Positions 1 through 7,700 are shown, counted from the first letter of the stretch. The stretch: DNA of 16,883 bases from an uncultured Saprospiraceae bacterium (GCA_937959095.1 CALGLY010000693.1:1-16883); one strand, 5' to 3'. The notes: generated from the sequence alone by a model not told the origin. Numbers and translations are program-made.

Positions 1-568
1 CGATGACAATCTTCGCGCTTGCTGCTCCGAATTTGCCATCTAGCATCTCCGAAAAAGCCGCTTGTGCCTCTGCGATAGAGTCCAATATCAATACGCCTTT
101 TCCTGCTGCTAAGCCATCTGCTTTCAGTACGATAGGTGGTGTTTGTTGCGCGATATACTCCAAGCCGGCTACTTTGGTTTCCAAGGTAAATTCTTGATAA
201 GCTGCGGTCGGAATTCCGAATTCATCCATGAATCGCTTCGCGAAGGCTTTGCTCCCTTCCAGTTGTGCTGCCGCTTTGGATGGCCCGATGACCGCCACTT
301 CTTTCAAGGCTTCGTCTTCCTGAAAAAAGTCATAAATCCCTTCCACGAGTGGTACTTCTGGCCCGACTACCAACATTTCTATTTCTTCCTCTATCACAAA
401 TTCCTTGATTGCTTCAAAATCCGTTGGAGCTATCGGAATATTCATTCCTTCCTGTGCCGTGCCAGCATTCCCTGGCGCAATATACAACTGCGTACAAGCC
501 CCACTCTGATTGATTCGCCAAGCAAAGGCATGCTCTCTTCCTCCACTTCCTAATATTAAAATATTCAT
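1..568 (-). CDS. purD: Phosphoribosylamine--glycine ligase, N-terminal part (cut by window edge)
   Basis: GAR synthetase, the ATP-dependent ligase that joins glycine to phosphoribosylamine in purine synthesis (cytosolic, ATP-grasp family). The visible 189 codons begin MNILILGSGGREHAFAW, the signature start of PurD. They continue with PGNAGTA, VGPEVPLVEG, GPSKAAAQLEGSKAFAKRFM and PPIVLKADGLAAGKGV, the linker and ATP-grasp entry of the family. The start ATG is at 566-568; no in-frame alternative makes a better N-terminus and no Shine-Dalgarno precedes it. PurD is usually about 420-430 residues, so more than half lies to the left of the window. The gene lies downstream of, and in the same direction as, the beta-barrel gene at 724-1332, but hairpins and T-runs fill the 155-base gap. 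Co-transcription is therefore doubtful. Family assignment is nearly certain. Confidence 0.97.
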   Translation of the reverse strand, partial: MNILILGSGGREHAFAWRINQSGACTQLYIAPGNAGTAQEGMNIPIAPTDFEAIKEFVIEEEIEMLVVGPEVPLVEGIYDFFQEDEALKEVAVIGPSKAAAQLEGSKAFAKRFMDEFGIPTAAYQEFTLETKVAGLEYIAQQTPPIVLKADGLAAGKGVLILDSIAEAQAAFSEMLDGKFGAASAKIVI

Positions 569-596
569 ACGTTTTTTTTATGGTCGCTGTGCCTGC

Positions 597-614
597 TTGT
601 CAGCAGGCAAGCTC
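597..614. other. Short G+C-rich hairpin between the beta-barrel gene and purD
   Basis: GCTTGTCAGCAGGCAAGC lies here, and with the preceding bases (591-608) it can fold as GCCTGC / GCAGGC with a six-base loop. It is much richer in G+C than the surrounding A-tracts. It lies just upstream of purD on the minus strand, so it would be in the purD leader or at the end of the preceding transcript. Function is unknown. It may be one more of the dispersed mini-palindromes seen in this window. Confidence 0.4.
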
Positions 615-649
615 GACGGTTTTTTGAAAAAAAAACAATACTTCAATCT

Positions 650-715
650 CCCGTCAAACTTATCGAAGATAAGCACCCGTCCCCCGTCAAAGATGTCGAA
701 GACAACTACCCGTCC
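650..715. repeat. 33-bp tandem repeat, two units, each an internal GAA-loop hairpin
   Basis: Two units (650-682 and 683-715) share the flanks CCCGTCAAA and CCCGTCC. Between them lies a hairpin: CTTATC-GAA-GATAAG in unit 1 and GATGTC-GAA-GACAAC in unit 2. The outermost base pair changes from C-G to G-C and an inner A-T becomes G-C, so pairing is kept at two changed positions; one position becomes an A/A mismatch. The repeat is downstream of the beta-barrel gene on the minus strand and is followed there, after about 17 bases, by a run of nine T (625-633). It may therefore help to end that transcript. The structure is seen directly; the role is inferred. Confidence 0.65.
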
Positions 716-723
716 GTCCTTCA

Positions 724-1332
724 TTATTCCTCTTCTGCGTAGACGCTTTTATTGAAGCGATAGATAAAGCGTAGGCTTAACCATTTCTCAATTAAAGCAC
801 TGTTACCTCGATCGGGTTCTATATTTAGAGCGCCGATATTCCAACGCATCCCAATGCCAAAATGATCATTGGTATAGTAGGTAGCATCGGCGATAAAGGA
901 TACATTATTCGATTTGAATGGTCTGCTTGCGCTCACATCTTCACCATTGCCATCGATGGCTTTATGACTGAATAGGCGACTGTAGGCAAAGCCTGCTCCA
1001 AAATGCACTCTCCAATCGACGAGTTGCACTAGGATGGGAACTTCTACGAAGTTAAGACTGATATTATCGAAGGCAAAGGCGAACTCATTTGGTCCACGTG
1101 CGCTACCGCGTTGGCTGTAGAGTAAATCCATGCTGACCCGCCATTTCGGATTCAGTACTGCCGTTACGCGCGCACCAGCGTGAATGCCAAACTTATTGTA
1201 GCCCGCTAGGTCGTCGCCGTCGATTTGTGCAAAATTTGCACCTGCTATGAGTGCACCCTCGAAGCGTTGGGCGTGCGAGCTAGTATACAGAAAAAGAAAA
1301 CTAAGAACTAAAAGAGTGATTTGTAATCTCAT
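724..1332 (-). CDS. Exported outer-membrane beta-barrel protein (PorT/DUF-type family)
   Basis: 202 residues. Residues 1-21 form a classical signal peptide (MRLQITLLVLSFLFLYTSSHA, cleavage after SHA and before Q22). The mature part shows the pattern of the Bacteroidota outer-membrane beta-barrel domain. It opens with EGALIAGANFAQIDGDDLAGYNKFGIHAGA, then alternating-hydrophobic strands (WRVSMDLLYSQRG, SLNFVEVPILVQL, WRVHFGAGFAYSRLF, VSFIADATYYTNDHFGIGMRWNIG). A final aromatic strand, WLSLRFIYRF, is followed by a short acidic tail. The DDLAGYNKFGIHAG segment and the LNFVEVPILVQ strand are typical of PorT-like proteins. The family ranges from T9SS parts to uncharacterised porin-like proteins, and nothing here fixes the substrate. 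It has its own TAnnTTTG promoter box 17 bases upstream of the start. Barrel class fairly sure; specific function unknown. Confidence 0.82.
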   Translation of the reverse strand: MRLQITLLVLSFLFLYTSSHAQRFEGALIAGANFAQIDGDDLAGYNKFGIHAGARVTAVLNPKWRVSMDLLYSQRGSARGPNEFAFAFDNISLNFVEVPILVQLVDWRVHFGAGFAYSRLFSHKAIDGNGEDVSASRPFKSNNVSFIADATYYTNDHFGIGMRWNIGALNIEPDRGNSALIEKWLSLRFIYRFNKSVYAEEE

Positions 1333-1348
1333 TGGAATGCTTTGTGGG

Positions 1349-1356
1349 CAAAGGTA
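1349..1356 (-). promoter_or_regulatory. Candidate -7 box (TACCTTTG) of the beta-barrel gene
   Basis: The minus strand reads TACCTTTG, an exact match to the Bacteroidota -7 consensus TAnnTTTG, 16 bases upstream of the start codon at 1332. This implies a very short 5' leader. No clear TTG -33 element lies at the usual 17-21 base spacing, so the call rests on the -7 box and its position. Confidence 0.5.
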
Positions 1357-1370
1357 AAACTTCGATAGTA

Positions 1371-1378
1371 TAAATTTG
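1371..1378 (+). promoter_or_regulatory. Candidate plus-strand -7 box (TAAATTTG)
   Basis: An exact TAnnTTTG match pointing rightwards into the gene-free stretch, 15 bases from the opposite-facing box at 1349-1356. No TTG sits at the correct -33 spacing (a TTTG at 1341-1344 is about 26 bases away). In A+T-rich DNA an isolated match can arise by chance, so this is a weak call. Confidence 0.25.
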
Positions 1379-1473
1379 TAAAAAGAATACTAGCTTGTTC
1401 CTTATTTTTTTATAACTTTACAAAAGTGCAATGAAGGAGCTTTATACATAAGGCTATCCATTATTTGCGCTAT

Positions 1474-1488
1474 TGCTCTTTGAAATAA
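1474..1488 (+). promoter_or_regulatory. boxA-like antitermination motif
   Basis: TGCTCTTTGAAATAA resembles the boxA antitermination sequence (TGCTCTTTAACA in enterobacteria; GTTCTTTGACAT-like forms precede rRNA genes in Bacteroidota). boxA is bound by NusB/S10 and protects long untranslated RNAs such as rRNA and CRISPR precursors from Rho. No rRNA gene follows here, only the 36-bp repeats 350 bases downstream. The motif is short, so the match may be chance. Confidence 0.3.
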
Positions 1489-1834
1489 ACGCGAATTAAT
1501 TATAACACTAAAAAACACTATTTATATGTTGAATCATAACGTTTTTATAACACTGGCTTTCAGCAATTAATACACTTTTTGAAAAAAAAGTCGGTTTTTT
1601 TGCCGAATAGTTAAATTATTAATACATTTTTTTGTTTTAAAACAACTTTAAACGTCTGATTATTAGGTGATTATAAATAATTTAACAAAATTTTCACATA
1701 AAAAAATCAAATTTAGAGAACCGCAAAAAAGTCTAAAAGACAAATAGTTAAATCTTTAATATCTTACTTCTGACAGTTAGATGACAAAACTTTTAACACA
1801 ACTAATTGATTTTCAACAAAATAAACAATTGCAG

Positions 1835-1940
1835 GGTTAGAGTCGCCAGCATTTCAAGTGTGCACAAGGCATATAAAAGTATTTAAATAAGAATAATAAT
1901 GAGCGGTTAGAGTCGCCAGCATTTCAAGTGTGCACAAGGC
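1835..1940 (+). repeat. Two identical 36-bp direct repeats with a 34-bp spacer
   Basis: Copies at 1835-1870 and 1905-1940 are identical over exactly 36 bases (beginning GGTTAGAGTCGCCAGC, ending GTGCACAAGGC) and diverge at once on both sides. The spacing gives a 70-bp period with a 34-base A+T-rich spacer, the geometry of a CRISPR repeat-spacer-repeat unit. In the second copy the internal GTCGCC can pair with GGCGAC formed by the repeat end plus the next three bases, enclosing a GCAT/GTGC inner stem. In the first copy only GCC/GGC pairs. The second copy runs directly into the terminator at 1941-1987. There are no cas genes in the window and only one spacer, so CRISPR is possible but unproven; a duplicated small-RNA segment fits as well. 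Confidence 0.9.
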
Positions 1941-1987
1941 GACAAAAAAAGGTCAAAGACTACGATAGTCTTTGACCTTTTTTTGTT
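1941..1987 (+). terminator. Perfect 20-bp bidirectional intrinsic terminator
   Basis: Bases 1943-1962 pair without a mismatch with 1966-1985 around a CGA triloop. The stem extends by A1942-T1986 and a G-T wobble. The core GGTCAAAGACTA is flanked by seven A on the left and seven T on the right, so the structure ends transcription in either direction. It begins immediately after the second 36-bp repeat and lies 94 bases before the hydrolase start. It therefore closes whatever RNA contains the repeats and is not the terminator of an annotated gene on the plus strand. Confidence 0.9.
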
Positions 1988-2004
1988 TTAGGAATAGAGG
2001 TAGA

Positions 2005-2017
2005 TTGCCTTAGGCAA
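2005..2017. promoter_or_regulatory. Short palindrome upstream of the hydrolase operon
   Basis: TTGCC-TTA-GGCAA is an exact 5-bp inverted repeat about 64 bases before the hydrolase start and just after the terminator. It could be an operator half-site pair or leader hairpin. There is no further support. Confidence 0.25.
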
Positions 2018-2080
2018 CGTACAAGAATAAAGTGCACAATTTATTAAGTCATCGTTCCTTATCAATAAAAAACAAGCAAT

Positions 2081-3178
2081 ATGTTTCATTGGAAGAAAAC
2101 AATAATAGCACTCTTAGGAGGTACGATAGTGCTACTTTTAGGTTTGTTCTTGCTTCTTTGGGTAAAGAGTCCTGGAACGATTCAGCCCCTTGTTGATGAT
2201 AAAGGAAATGCAATTCCCAAAAGCATCGCGGAACAAAAAAAACTGTTGCTTGGAGGCGTAGAACAGCATATGACTATTCGTGGCGTAGATTCTACGAAGG
2301 AGGTACTTCTATTTTTGCATGGTGGCCCAGGCAACTCGATCAATGCAGGACTTCGAAATCCTGACTTGATCCTAGAAAAGGAATTTGTGGTGGTGCAGTG
2401 GGATCAGTTTGCTTGTGGTCGGTCGTACTCTAGCACCATAACCCCAGAAGATATGAAAATAGATAGTTTCATATCCTATGCCGTGGAGGTCAGTCAATAC
2501 TTGATGCAGCGATTCCAAAAAGAAAAGATCCACCTTCTGGGGCATTCTTGGGGAAGTCATTTAGGCATCCTTTTAATCCATAAACATCCTGAATTATTTC
2601 ATTCTTATATAGGCATGGCGCAATCGAGCAACAAGTATGAAGGAGAGCGCATCTCCTTCGAGTGGGTGAAAGAAAAAGCCGCTGAGCTAAACGATAAAGA
2701 GGGCATGGAGGAATTGGCAAAACTCGAATTTCCTGACTCTTTCCTCACGATGACGGAGTGGAATGACCGCTTTGGGTGGCAGCACCGCAGCTATGTAAAT
2801 AAATACGGTGGCATAGAATACGGGAAGGAATTAGAAATCATATCGTCGCTCCTCATCCCCTTGTACCATACGCCAGAATATACTATTTCGCAAAAGATAA
2901 ATTATATCCAAGGGCTTCAATTTTCTTTAGATGCCCTATGGACACAACGCATGGAACGCACCTTAGTGAACGAAATAGATACAATTCAAATTCCTGTCAT
3001 TATCGTGCATGGGCTGCACGATTATAACATACCACACGACCAAGCGAAAGACTTCTTCAATGAACTAAAAGCCCCCTACAAAAAATTTTATACTTTTGAG
3101 CAATCTGCGCATTCTCCTTATTTGGAAGAAGTGGATAAATTTAACGCCATCATCAGAAAGGAACTTTTGGAAAAATAG
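2081..3178 (+). CDS. Membrane-anchored alpha/beta hydrolase, prolyl aminopeptidase-like (S33 type)
   Basis: 365 residues. An N-terminal hydrophobic helix (residues about 7-28, after a KK) acts as a membrane anchor or uncleaved signal. The catalytic domain shows the proline-iminopeptidase oxyanion motif HGGPG (80-84). The following VVVQWDQFACGRS (103-115) corresponds to the WDQRGxGxS of that family. The nucleophile elbow GHSWGS gives Ser156, and HGLHDYNIP and QSAHSPY give Asp314 and His344, so the Ser-Asp-His triad is complete. Members cleave N-terminal proline from peptides, or hydrolyse other small amides and esters; the substrate cannot be told from sequence. The next gene starts 10 bases after the stop, so the two are almost certainly one operon. 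Fold and triad are secure; peptidase specificity is an inference. Confidence 0.9.
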   Translation: MFHWKKTIIALLGGTIVLLLGLFLLLWVKSPGTIQPLVDDKGNAIPKSIAEQKKLLLGGVEQHMTIRGVDSTKEVLLFLHGGPGNSINAGLRNPDLILEKEFVVVQWDQFACGRSYSSTITPEDMKIDSFISYAVEVSQYLMQRFQKEKIHLLGHSWGSHLGILLIHKHPELFHSYIGMAQSSNKYEGERISFEWVKEKAAELNDKEGMEELAKLEFPDSFLTMTEWNDRFGWQHRSYVNKYGGIEYGKELEIISSLLIPLYHTPEYTISQKINYIQGLQFSLDALWTQRMERTLVNEIDTIQIPVIIVHGLHDYNIPHDQAKDFFNELKAPYKKFYTFEQSAHSPYLEEVDKFNAIIRKELLEK

Positions 3179-3188
3179 AGAATACAAT

Positions 3189-4634
3189 ATGACAAAGCAC
3201 ACGCTCGATGCAAGCCCCGCCGCTTTCAAGGCACTTTTGGATAAGAGTCGGGATATGGTATTGCATCAATTTCAGGATTTAGAGACACAAAAAGCCTTTC
3301 ATGCGTATCCGCAAACGGAAGTGGCGAGTTGGTTCGATGAAGCCTTGCCCCAAGTAGGTATGGATAACTTTGAACTACTAGAAGAGGTGCAACAAAAAGT
3401 CCTTAATACGGCTACAGGCAACCTCGGCCCGCATATGTATGCCTATGTGATGTGTGGCGGCAATCAGGTATCCATAGTGGCGGAACAGTTGGCGGCTACC
3501 ATCAATCAGAATGTCGGGAAGTGGCATTTAGCTCCTGCCATCAGTGAGATAGAAAAGCGCGTGGTGCAGTGGGGCGCAAGCATGATCGGACTCGATGAAT
3601 TTCGATCGGGGGTGCTAGTGAGTGGCGGTTCGGCGGCAAATCTAGCAGGGCTGACCGTGGCACGTAATGTCTTTTTTGAACAAAAAGATATAAGAAAGAA
3701 AGGCTTATTTGGACAAAAGCCCTTCGTTGTATACGCCTCCAAGGAAGTGCATGGCTGCGTGGATAAGAGCCTCGATACGCTGGGTATTGGTACGGATAAT
3801 CTGCGACGTATTGCAACCAATTCGGACTTTACCATCAATATAGTTACCTTAGAAGCACAGATAAAAGCCGACCTCGCAGCGGACTTGCAGCCTTTCTGTC
3901 TAGTGGGCAATGCAGGTACGGTGAATACGGGTGCAATCGACGATTTTGAGGCAATGGCTGCCCTAGCGAAAAAGTATAACCTTTGGTTTCATATTGATGG
4001 GGCATACGGTGGCTTGGCTGCGGCTGCGCCTTCTGCAAAAGCAAAATATAAAGGCATGGAATTGGCGGATTCTGTAGCAACCGATTTTCATAAGTGGCTC
4101 TATCAGCCCTTTGAAGTAGGTTGTTTGTTGGTGAAGGATTGGAAAACGCTTCGTCGCACCTATTTCAAGCAAGCGGACTACCTCGATACGGAACTAGAGG
4201 GCGAAAAAGGACGGCTCGATTTTAATGAACATTATTTTCAACTCTCACGCAATGCGAAAGCCCTGAAAGTGTGGATGAGCTTCAAAGCTTATGGTGCAGC
4301 ACGCATCACGGATATGATACAGAAGGATATCGACTTGGCACGCTACCTCGCCGATGAGGTGGAAAAAGCCCCCGATTTTGAACTTAAAGCGCGTTCTGAT
4401 TTAGCGATTGCTTGCTTCCGTTATACGGGTGATTTGGCAACAGAAAAAGAAATCGTCGCGATCAATGCACAACTGATTCCAGCACTGGAAGCGGATGGAC
4501 GTGTCTTTATCACGGGTACGAAACTGAATGAGGAATTTGTACTGCGGGCTTGCCTTATCAATCATCGGAAAACAGAGGCTACCGTAGATTTTCTGCTAGA
4601 TGTTATTCGGGATGTAGCGGCTGGGCTTTTATAA
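3189..4634 (+). CDS. PLP-dependent group II amino acid decarboxylase (aromatic/glutamate type)
   Basis: 481 residues, a normal length for group II decarboxylases (PF00282). Visible landmarks: SGGSAANLAGLTVAR (145-159) at the phosphate-binding region; HGCVDKS with the ring-stacking His188; NAGTVNTGAIDD (241-252); HIDGAYGG with Asp270 for the pyridine nitrogen; and DFHKW with the Schiff-base Lys302. All cofactor residues are present, so the enzyme should be active. The start was set at ATG 3189, 10 bases after the hydrolase stop. The frame is open back to 3096, but that would overlap the hydrolase end and add 31 residues without family character. Candidate substrates are aromatic amino acids, glutamate or aspartate, and the sequence does not decide. 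A long palindrome begins one base after the stop. Confidence 0.92.
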   Translation: MTKHTLDASPAAFKALLDKSRDMVLHQFQDLETQKAFHAYPQTEVASWFDEALPQVGMDNFELLEEVQQKVLNTATGNLGPHMYAYVMCGGNQVSIVAEQLAATINQNVGKWHLAPAISEIEKRVVQWGASMIGLDEFRSGVLVSGGSAANLAGLTVARNVFFEQKDIRKKGLFGQKPFVVYASKEVHGCVDKSLDTLGIGTDNLRRIATNSDFTINIVTLEAQIKADLAADLQPFCLVGNAGTVNTGAIDDFEAMAALAKKYNLWFHIDGAYGGLAAAAPSAKAKYKGMELADSVATDFHKWLYQPFEVGCLLVKDWKTLRRTYFKQADYLDTELEGEKGRLDFNEHYFQLSRNAKALKVWMSFKAYGAARITDMIQKDIDLARYLADEVEKAPDFELKARSDLAIACFRYTGDLATEKEIVAINAQLIPALEADGRVFITGTKLNEEFVLRACLINHRKTEATVDFLLDVIRDVAAGLL

Positions 4635-4728
4635 AACCATATAAGGCATATAAGAACATTTAAGTTTTAAATTTAAAATCGCTTTGCGATTTATTCTACT
4701 TATATGTTCTCATATGCCTTATATGGTT
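4635..4728. repeat. 94-base nested palindrome between convergent genes; probable bidirectional terminator
   Basis: Bases 4635-4659 pair with 4704-4728 at 24 of 25 positions (single A/C mismatch at 4652/4711). After one mismatch, 4661-4665 pairs with 4698-4702. The centre carries a second perfect hairpin, AAATCGC-TTT-GCGATTT (4676-4692). The arms start directly after the decarboxylase stop and end 8 bases before the stop of the convergent lipoprotein gene. It would fold in RNA from either side and probably ends both transcripts. The near-perfect symmetry and fixed internal hairpin suggest a dispersed repeat family, not a simple terminator. Copy number in the genome is unknown from here. Confidence 0.85.
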
Positions 4729-4736
4729 CAAATACT

Positions 4737-7700
4737 CTATTTCAGATAATTCGCTTGGAAGAAGGCTTTATAATCTTCTAAGCTCTTACTTTTTAGTACT
4801 TCTCTATAATTGGTCTGCGTAATTGGATACATTTCATAGTCTATATTTTGAATAAAATCCCTAGAATTTTTCTCTACTCCTCTGTAATAATTCATTACAT
4901 CTTCTTCGGTCTTGAAGCGACGCACTACGACTAAAGGGGTGCGATCTCCACCATTCAGACCATCTAAATAGATATTAGAAATACGCAATTTATCATTAGT
5001 ATGATATTTCCGATTGAAGTCAGATACATTGATTTTCACATCATTCAATACTGCTTCTGGAGGAAGTGCAATGACTAAATAATGTAATTTCTCTGGCTCA
5101 TATTTATAGCGTTCATCGGCACTAAGATCGCCGCCACCAGGAATAGAACCAACACTTGTGCCTAATAACCGAAGTATCTCACGCGCACGAATTTGCTCTG
5201 CTGTATTTGGGTATTTTGCTACTACATCTTTCAGCGAACGAACATAGGCTTCTTTTCCTTCTAGCTTCCCAAGTGTCATAGCAGCAAGTAACGCAAAGCG
5301 TGGCTGCAATGGATTGGTTGCTCCGAAGCGCGTATCTACTTGTTGCAAACTATCGTAGGCAACTTGATAATTGTCGGAGGTAAAATTAGCATAGACCGCG
5401 TTATAGTAGTTGGTAAGGCGCATTTCTTCAGCATTTATCTTTGCTAAATAATTCGGGTCTGTCAGCACTTGCGCGAAGATGCTTTCAGGAAATTCCTTCA
5501 CCAGTTGGTCACGATAGCCTTGTGCTTTTGCACTATTTCCTAAGTCATTATGAGAAAGGTAGAGATAATACAAACTCTCTGCCTTATGCGAATTATTAGG
5601 AAAACGCTCCAGCAAACGCTCAAAGGTTTCTACGGATTTTTTATAGTTCTGTAGGCGTTCTCGATACAACACTCCCAACTCAAACATAGCATCAGCGAGT
5701 GTGTTTTCTGCTCCTTCTATCTGCTTTTGTGATTGTGGCACTCCGCGTAAAATCGTAGCTACTTCTTCATCGCCTAGTCGGTTAGATGCCAATTCGTTTT
5801 CACGATCTTCTTCATCAAAGGCCGTGCTATTCTGACGGTTTGAGCGTCGCCAATTATCTTCTAAGACACGATCACCACCCCAAGCACGATCAAAGGAACG
5901 TTTACCCCGCTTCACTGATTTATCATCATAGGCGAAAAACGAACTCTTCGCTGCGCCTGCTGTCGCCCTTGCTACACCACCTGTACCTACTGAAGGGCGC
6001 GATCTAGGTCCAAACTTTGAATTATTGGCGTTTTGGATACTTTTCTTTCGGTCTTCTTCTTGCTTTTTCCGAATTTCGTAAGCAATATTACGCTTTTCAT
6101 CATTCGTCATGCGACTGATGCTTAATAAACTATCTTGCAAAGCTACTGCTTCTATATTGCGTGCCACATCAGCTAATGTATTATTGAGTTTTTCGATATC
6201 ATCATACCGTTCATCTGTCTTTGGGAGCAAACTAAGTGCCTCTCCAAAGTAGTTTTTCGCCTTCACATAATCTTCTTCCTGATAGAAAAGGTAAGCCAAT
6301 TTCACTAAGGCTTCTGCCTTTTGTGCATTATTTCCACCACCTTCTTTTAGGGCTTTCTTTAGGTGTTCTACCCCTAGTTTTTCTTGCCCATCTTTCAAGT
6401 AGATTTCAGCCATAGCGAAATAGATGCGATCTTTAAAATCAACATTCTTTTCGTCTTTTAGCATTTTTTCTAAAGACTTAATCGCTTTATCTACACTTGC
6501 ACCCCCCGAATGATAATCACTCAGGGTCATGCTAAGACGTGCGCTGAATTCCATTTCATAGGCTGGCTTTAGCTTTACTACTTCCTCAAAGTAAGATAGT
6601 GCTGAACTAGTGCTTCCTTTTTGCTGGTATATTTGTGCTAAAATATAAGCCATGCGCGCCTTATCTATCCGCTTCTTTGCAGTTTCTTTTGCGACTTCTA
6701 AAGCTGGAATCGCTTGATCGAATTGCTTCCGTTTGATGAAGTAATGCGCTTTCACTGCTTCCAATTCGCTAGCTACATCCTTGTATAAATTAGGATTACG
6801 TTCTAGCCCCTGAATCAAGTAACTTGCTTGGTCGTATTTATCCCGCTCGATATAGGTACGCGCCAACCAAAGTTGCCCTTCTTGATGTGCCGAACGATGC
6901 TTGAAGGGTCTATCTTTTTCGTCCTTTTCGATTTCTTTCTTTAGCTTCTCTTCCTTTGCTTTTTGCGCAGCTTCTTCTTTGGCTTTCTTAGCAGCATCTT
7001 CAAGCGTATTTTTGCTTTCTTTTGATGTAGTTGTTTTTTCTTCTGGAGTATCATCGCCTATCACTTCCGTAGAGCGACGTACAGGTTTTTCGCCGCGTTT
7101 TCTAGCTTTGCGTCTTGCTTTTAGTTCTTTTTCGCGTTCTTTTTTCCGTTGATTGTAGGCTTTCTTCTTTTCTTTTTGTTCTTGTTTTCTAGTCTTAGCT
7201 TTGTCCTTGCGCTCGTCTTCACGTTCCTTCTGCACTTGCTCTCTTTCTCGCTCTTTGGCTTTCTTTTCGGCTTGTGTTTTTGGTTTGCTGGCTTTGCTTG
7301 TACTTTTTTTCTTCTTACGACTCTTCTTTAGCTTTGCCTCCGGACTAAATTCATCCACTAAATAGCTTAAAGTCTCTTCTGCTGATTCGTAGTCTTGTTT
7401 AAGATATTGAGCTTTTCCTGCCATTAGGTAGCAATCATCTATCCAATGACTTGGCTCATGCAATGCACGGATAACCGTTACTTTCTTAATCGCTTCGTCC
7501 ATATCAGAAGATACTGCATCTGGACTGTCTGTAGCAGTATACTTATAGACCGGTAAGAGTTTATTATAATAATCAGAGTGCCCTTCATTGAGTGTCAATA
7601 GGGCTGCTTCATAGAGTTCATTCGCATTGAAGTAGCCGTTAAACTCCGAATTGAGGTCATGATTAAATTTTTTAATCGGGGAAACATCACTTCTACTTTT

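Larger units (their letters stand above)
1333..1834. other. Long A+T-rich intergenic stretch without a gene
   Basis: About 500 bases with stop codons dense in all frames and no open frame resembling a protein. It is clearly more A+T rich than the flanking genes. Two possible signals lie in it: a TAAATTTG box on the plus strand (1371-1378), back to back with the minus-strand box of the beta-barrel gene, and a boxA-like motif at 1474-1488. Together with the repeats and terminator that follow, it could be the leader of a non-coding transcript read rightwards and ending at about 1985. That reading is inference. Confidence 0.4.

Noticed and set aside
143..553. Open frame of 136 codons on the plus strand
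   Set aside because: It is the antisense of purD, whose motifs are unmistakable; the translation is rich in Phe, Arg and Cys and resembles no family.
1835..1940. tRNA or tRNA fragment (GGTTAGAG resembles a D-arm)
   Set aside because: No acceptor stem, no paired anticodon stem and no T-arm (GTTCGA-type) follows; the repeat ends after 36 bases.
1835..1940. Confident CRISPR array annotation
   Set aside because: Only two repeats and one A+T-rich spacer, no cas genes in the window, and the spacer start resembles a resident palindrome. Kept as a repeat with CRISPR as one hypothesis.
3096..3188. Upstream in-frame start for the decarboxylase
   Set aside because: It lies inside the hydrolase gene and adds 31 residues without family character; ATG 3189 is 10 bases after the hydrolase stop.
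3506..3910. 134-codon open frame on the minus strand
   Set aside because: Antisense to the conserved decarboxylase core; no recognisable protein features.
6901..7331. Two Phe/Leu/Ser-rich plus-strand frames that look like membrane proteins
   Set aside because: They are the complement of the Lys/Glu codons (AAA/GAA to TTT/TTC) in the charged part of the lipoprotein gene.
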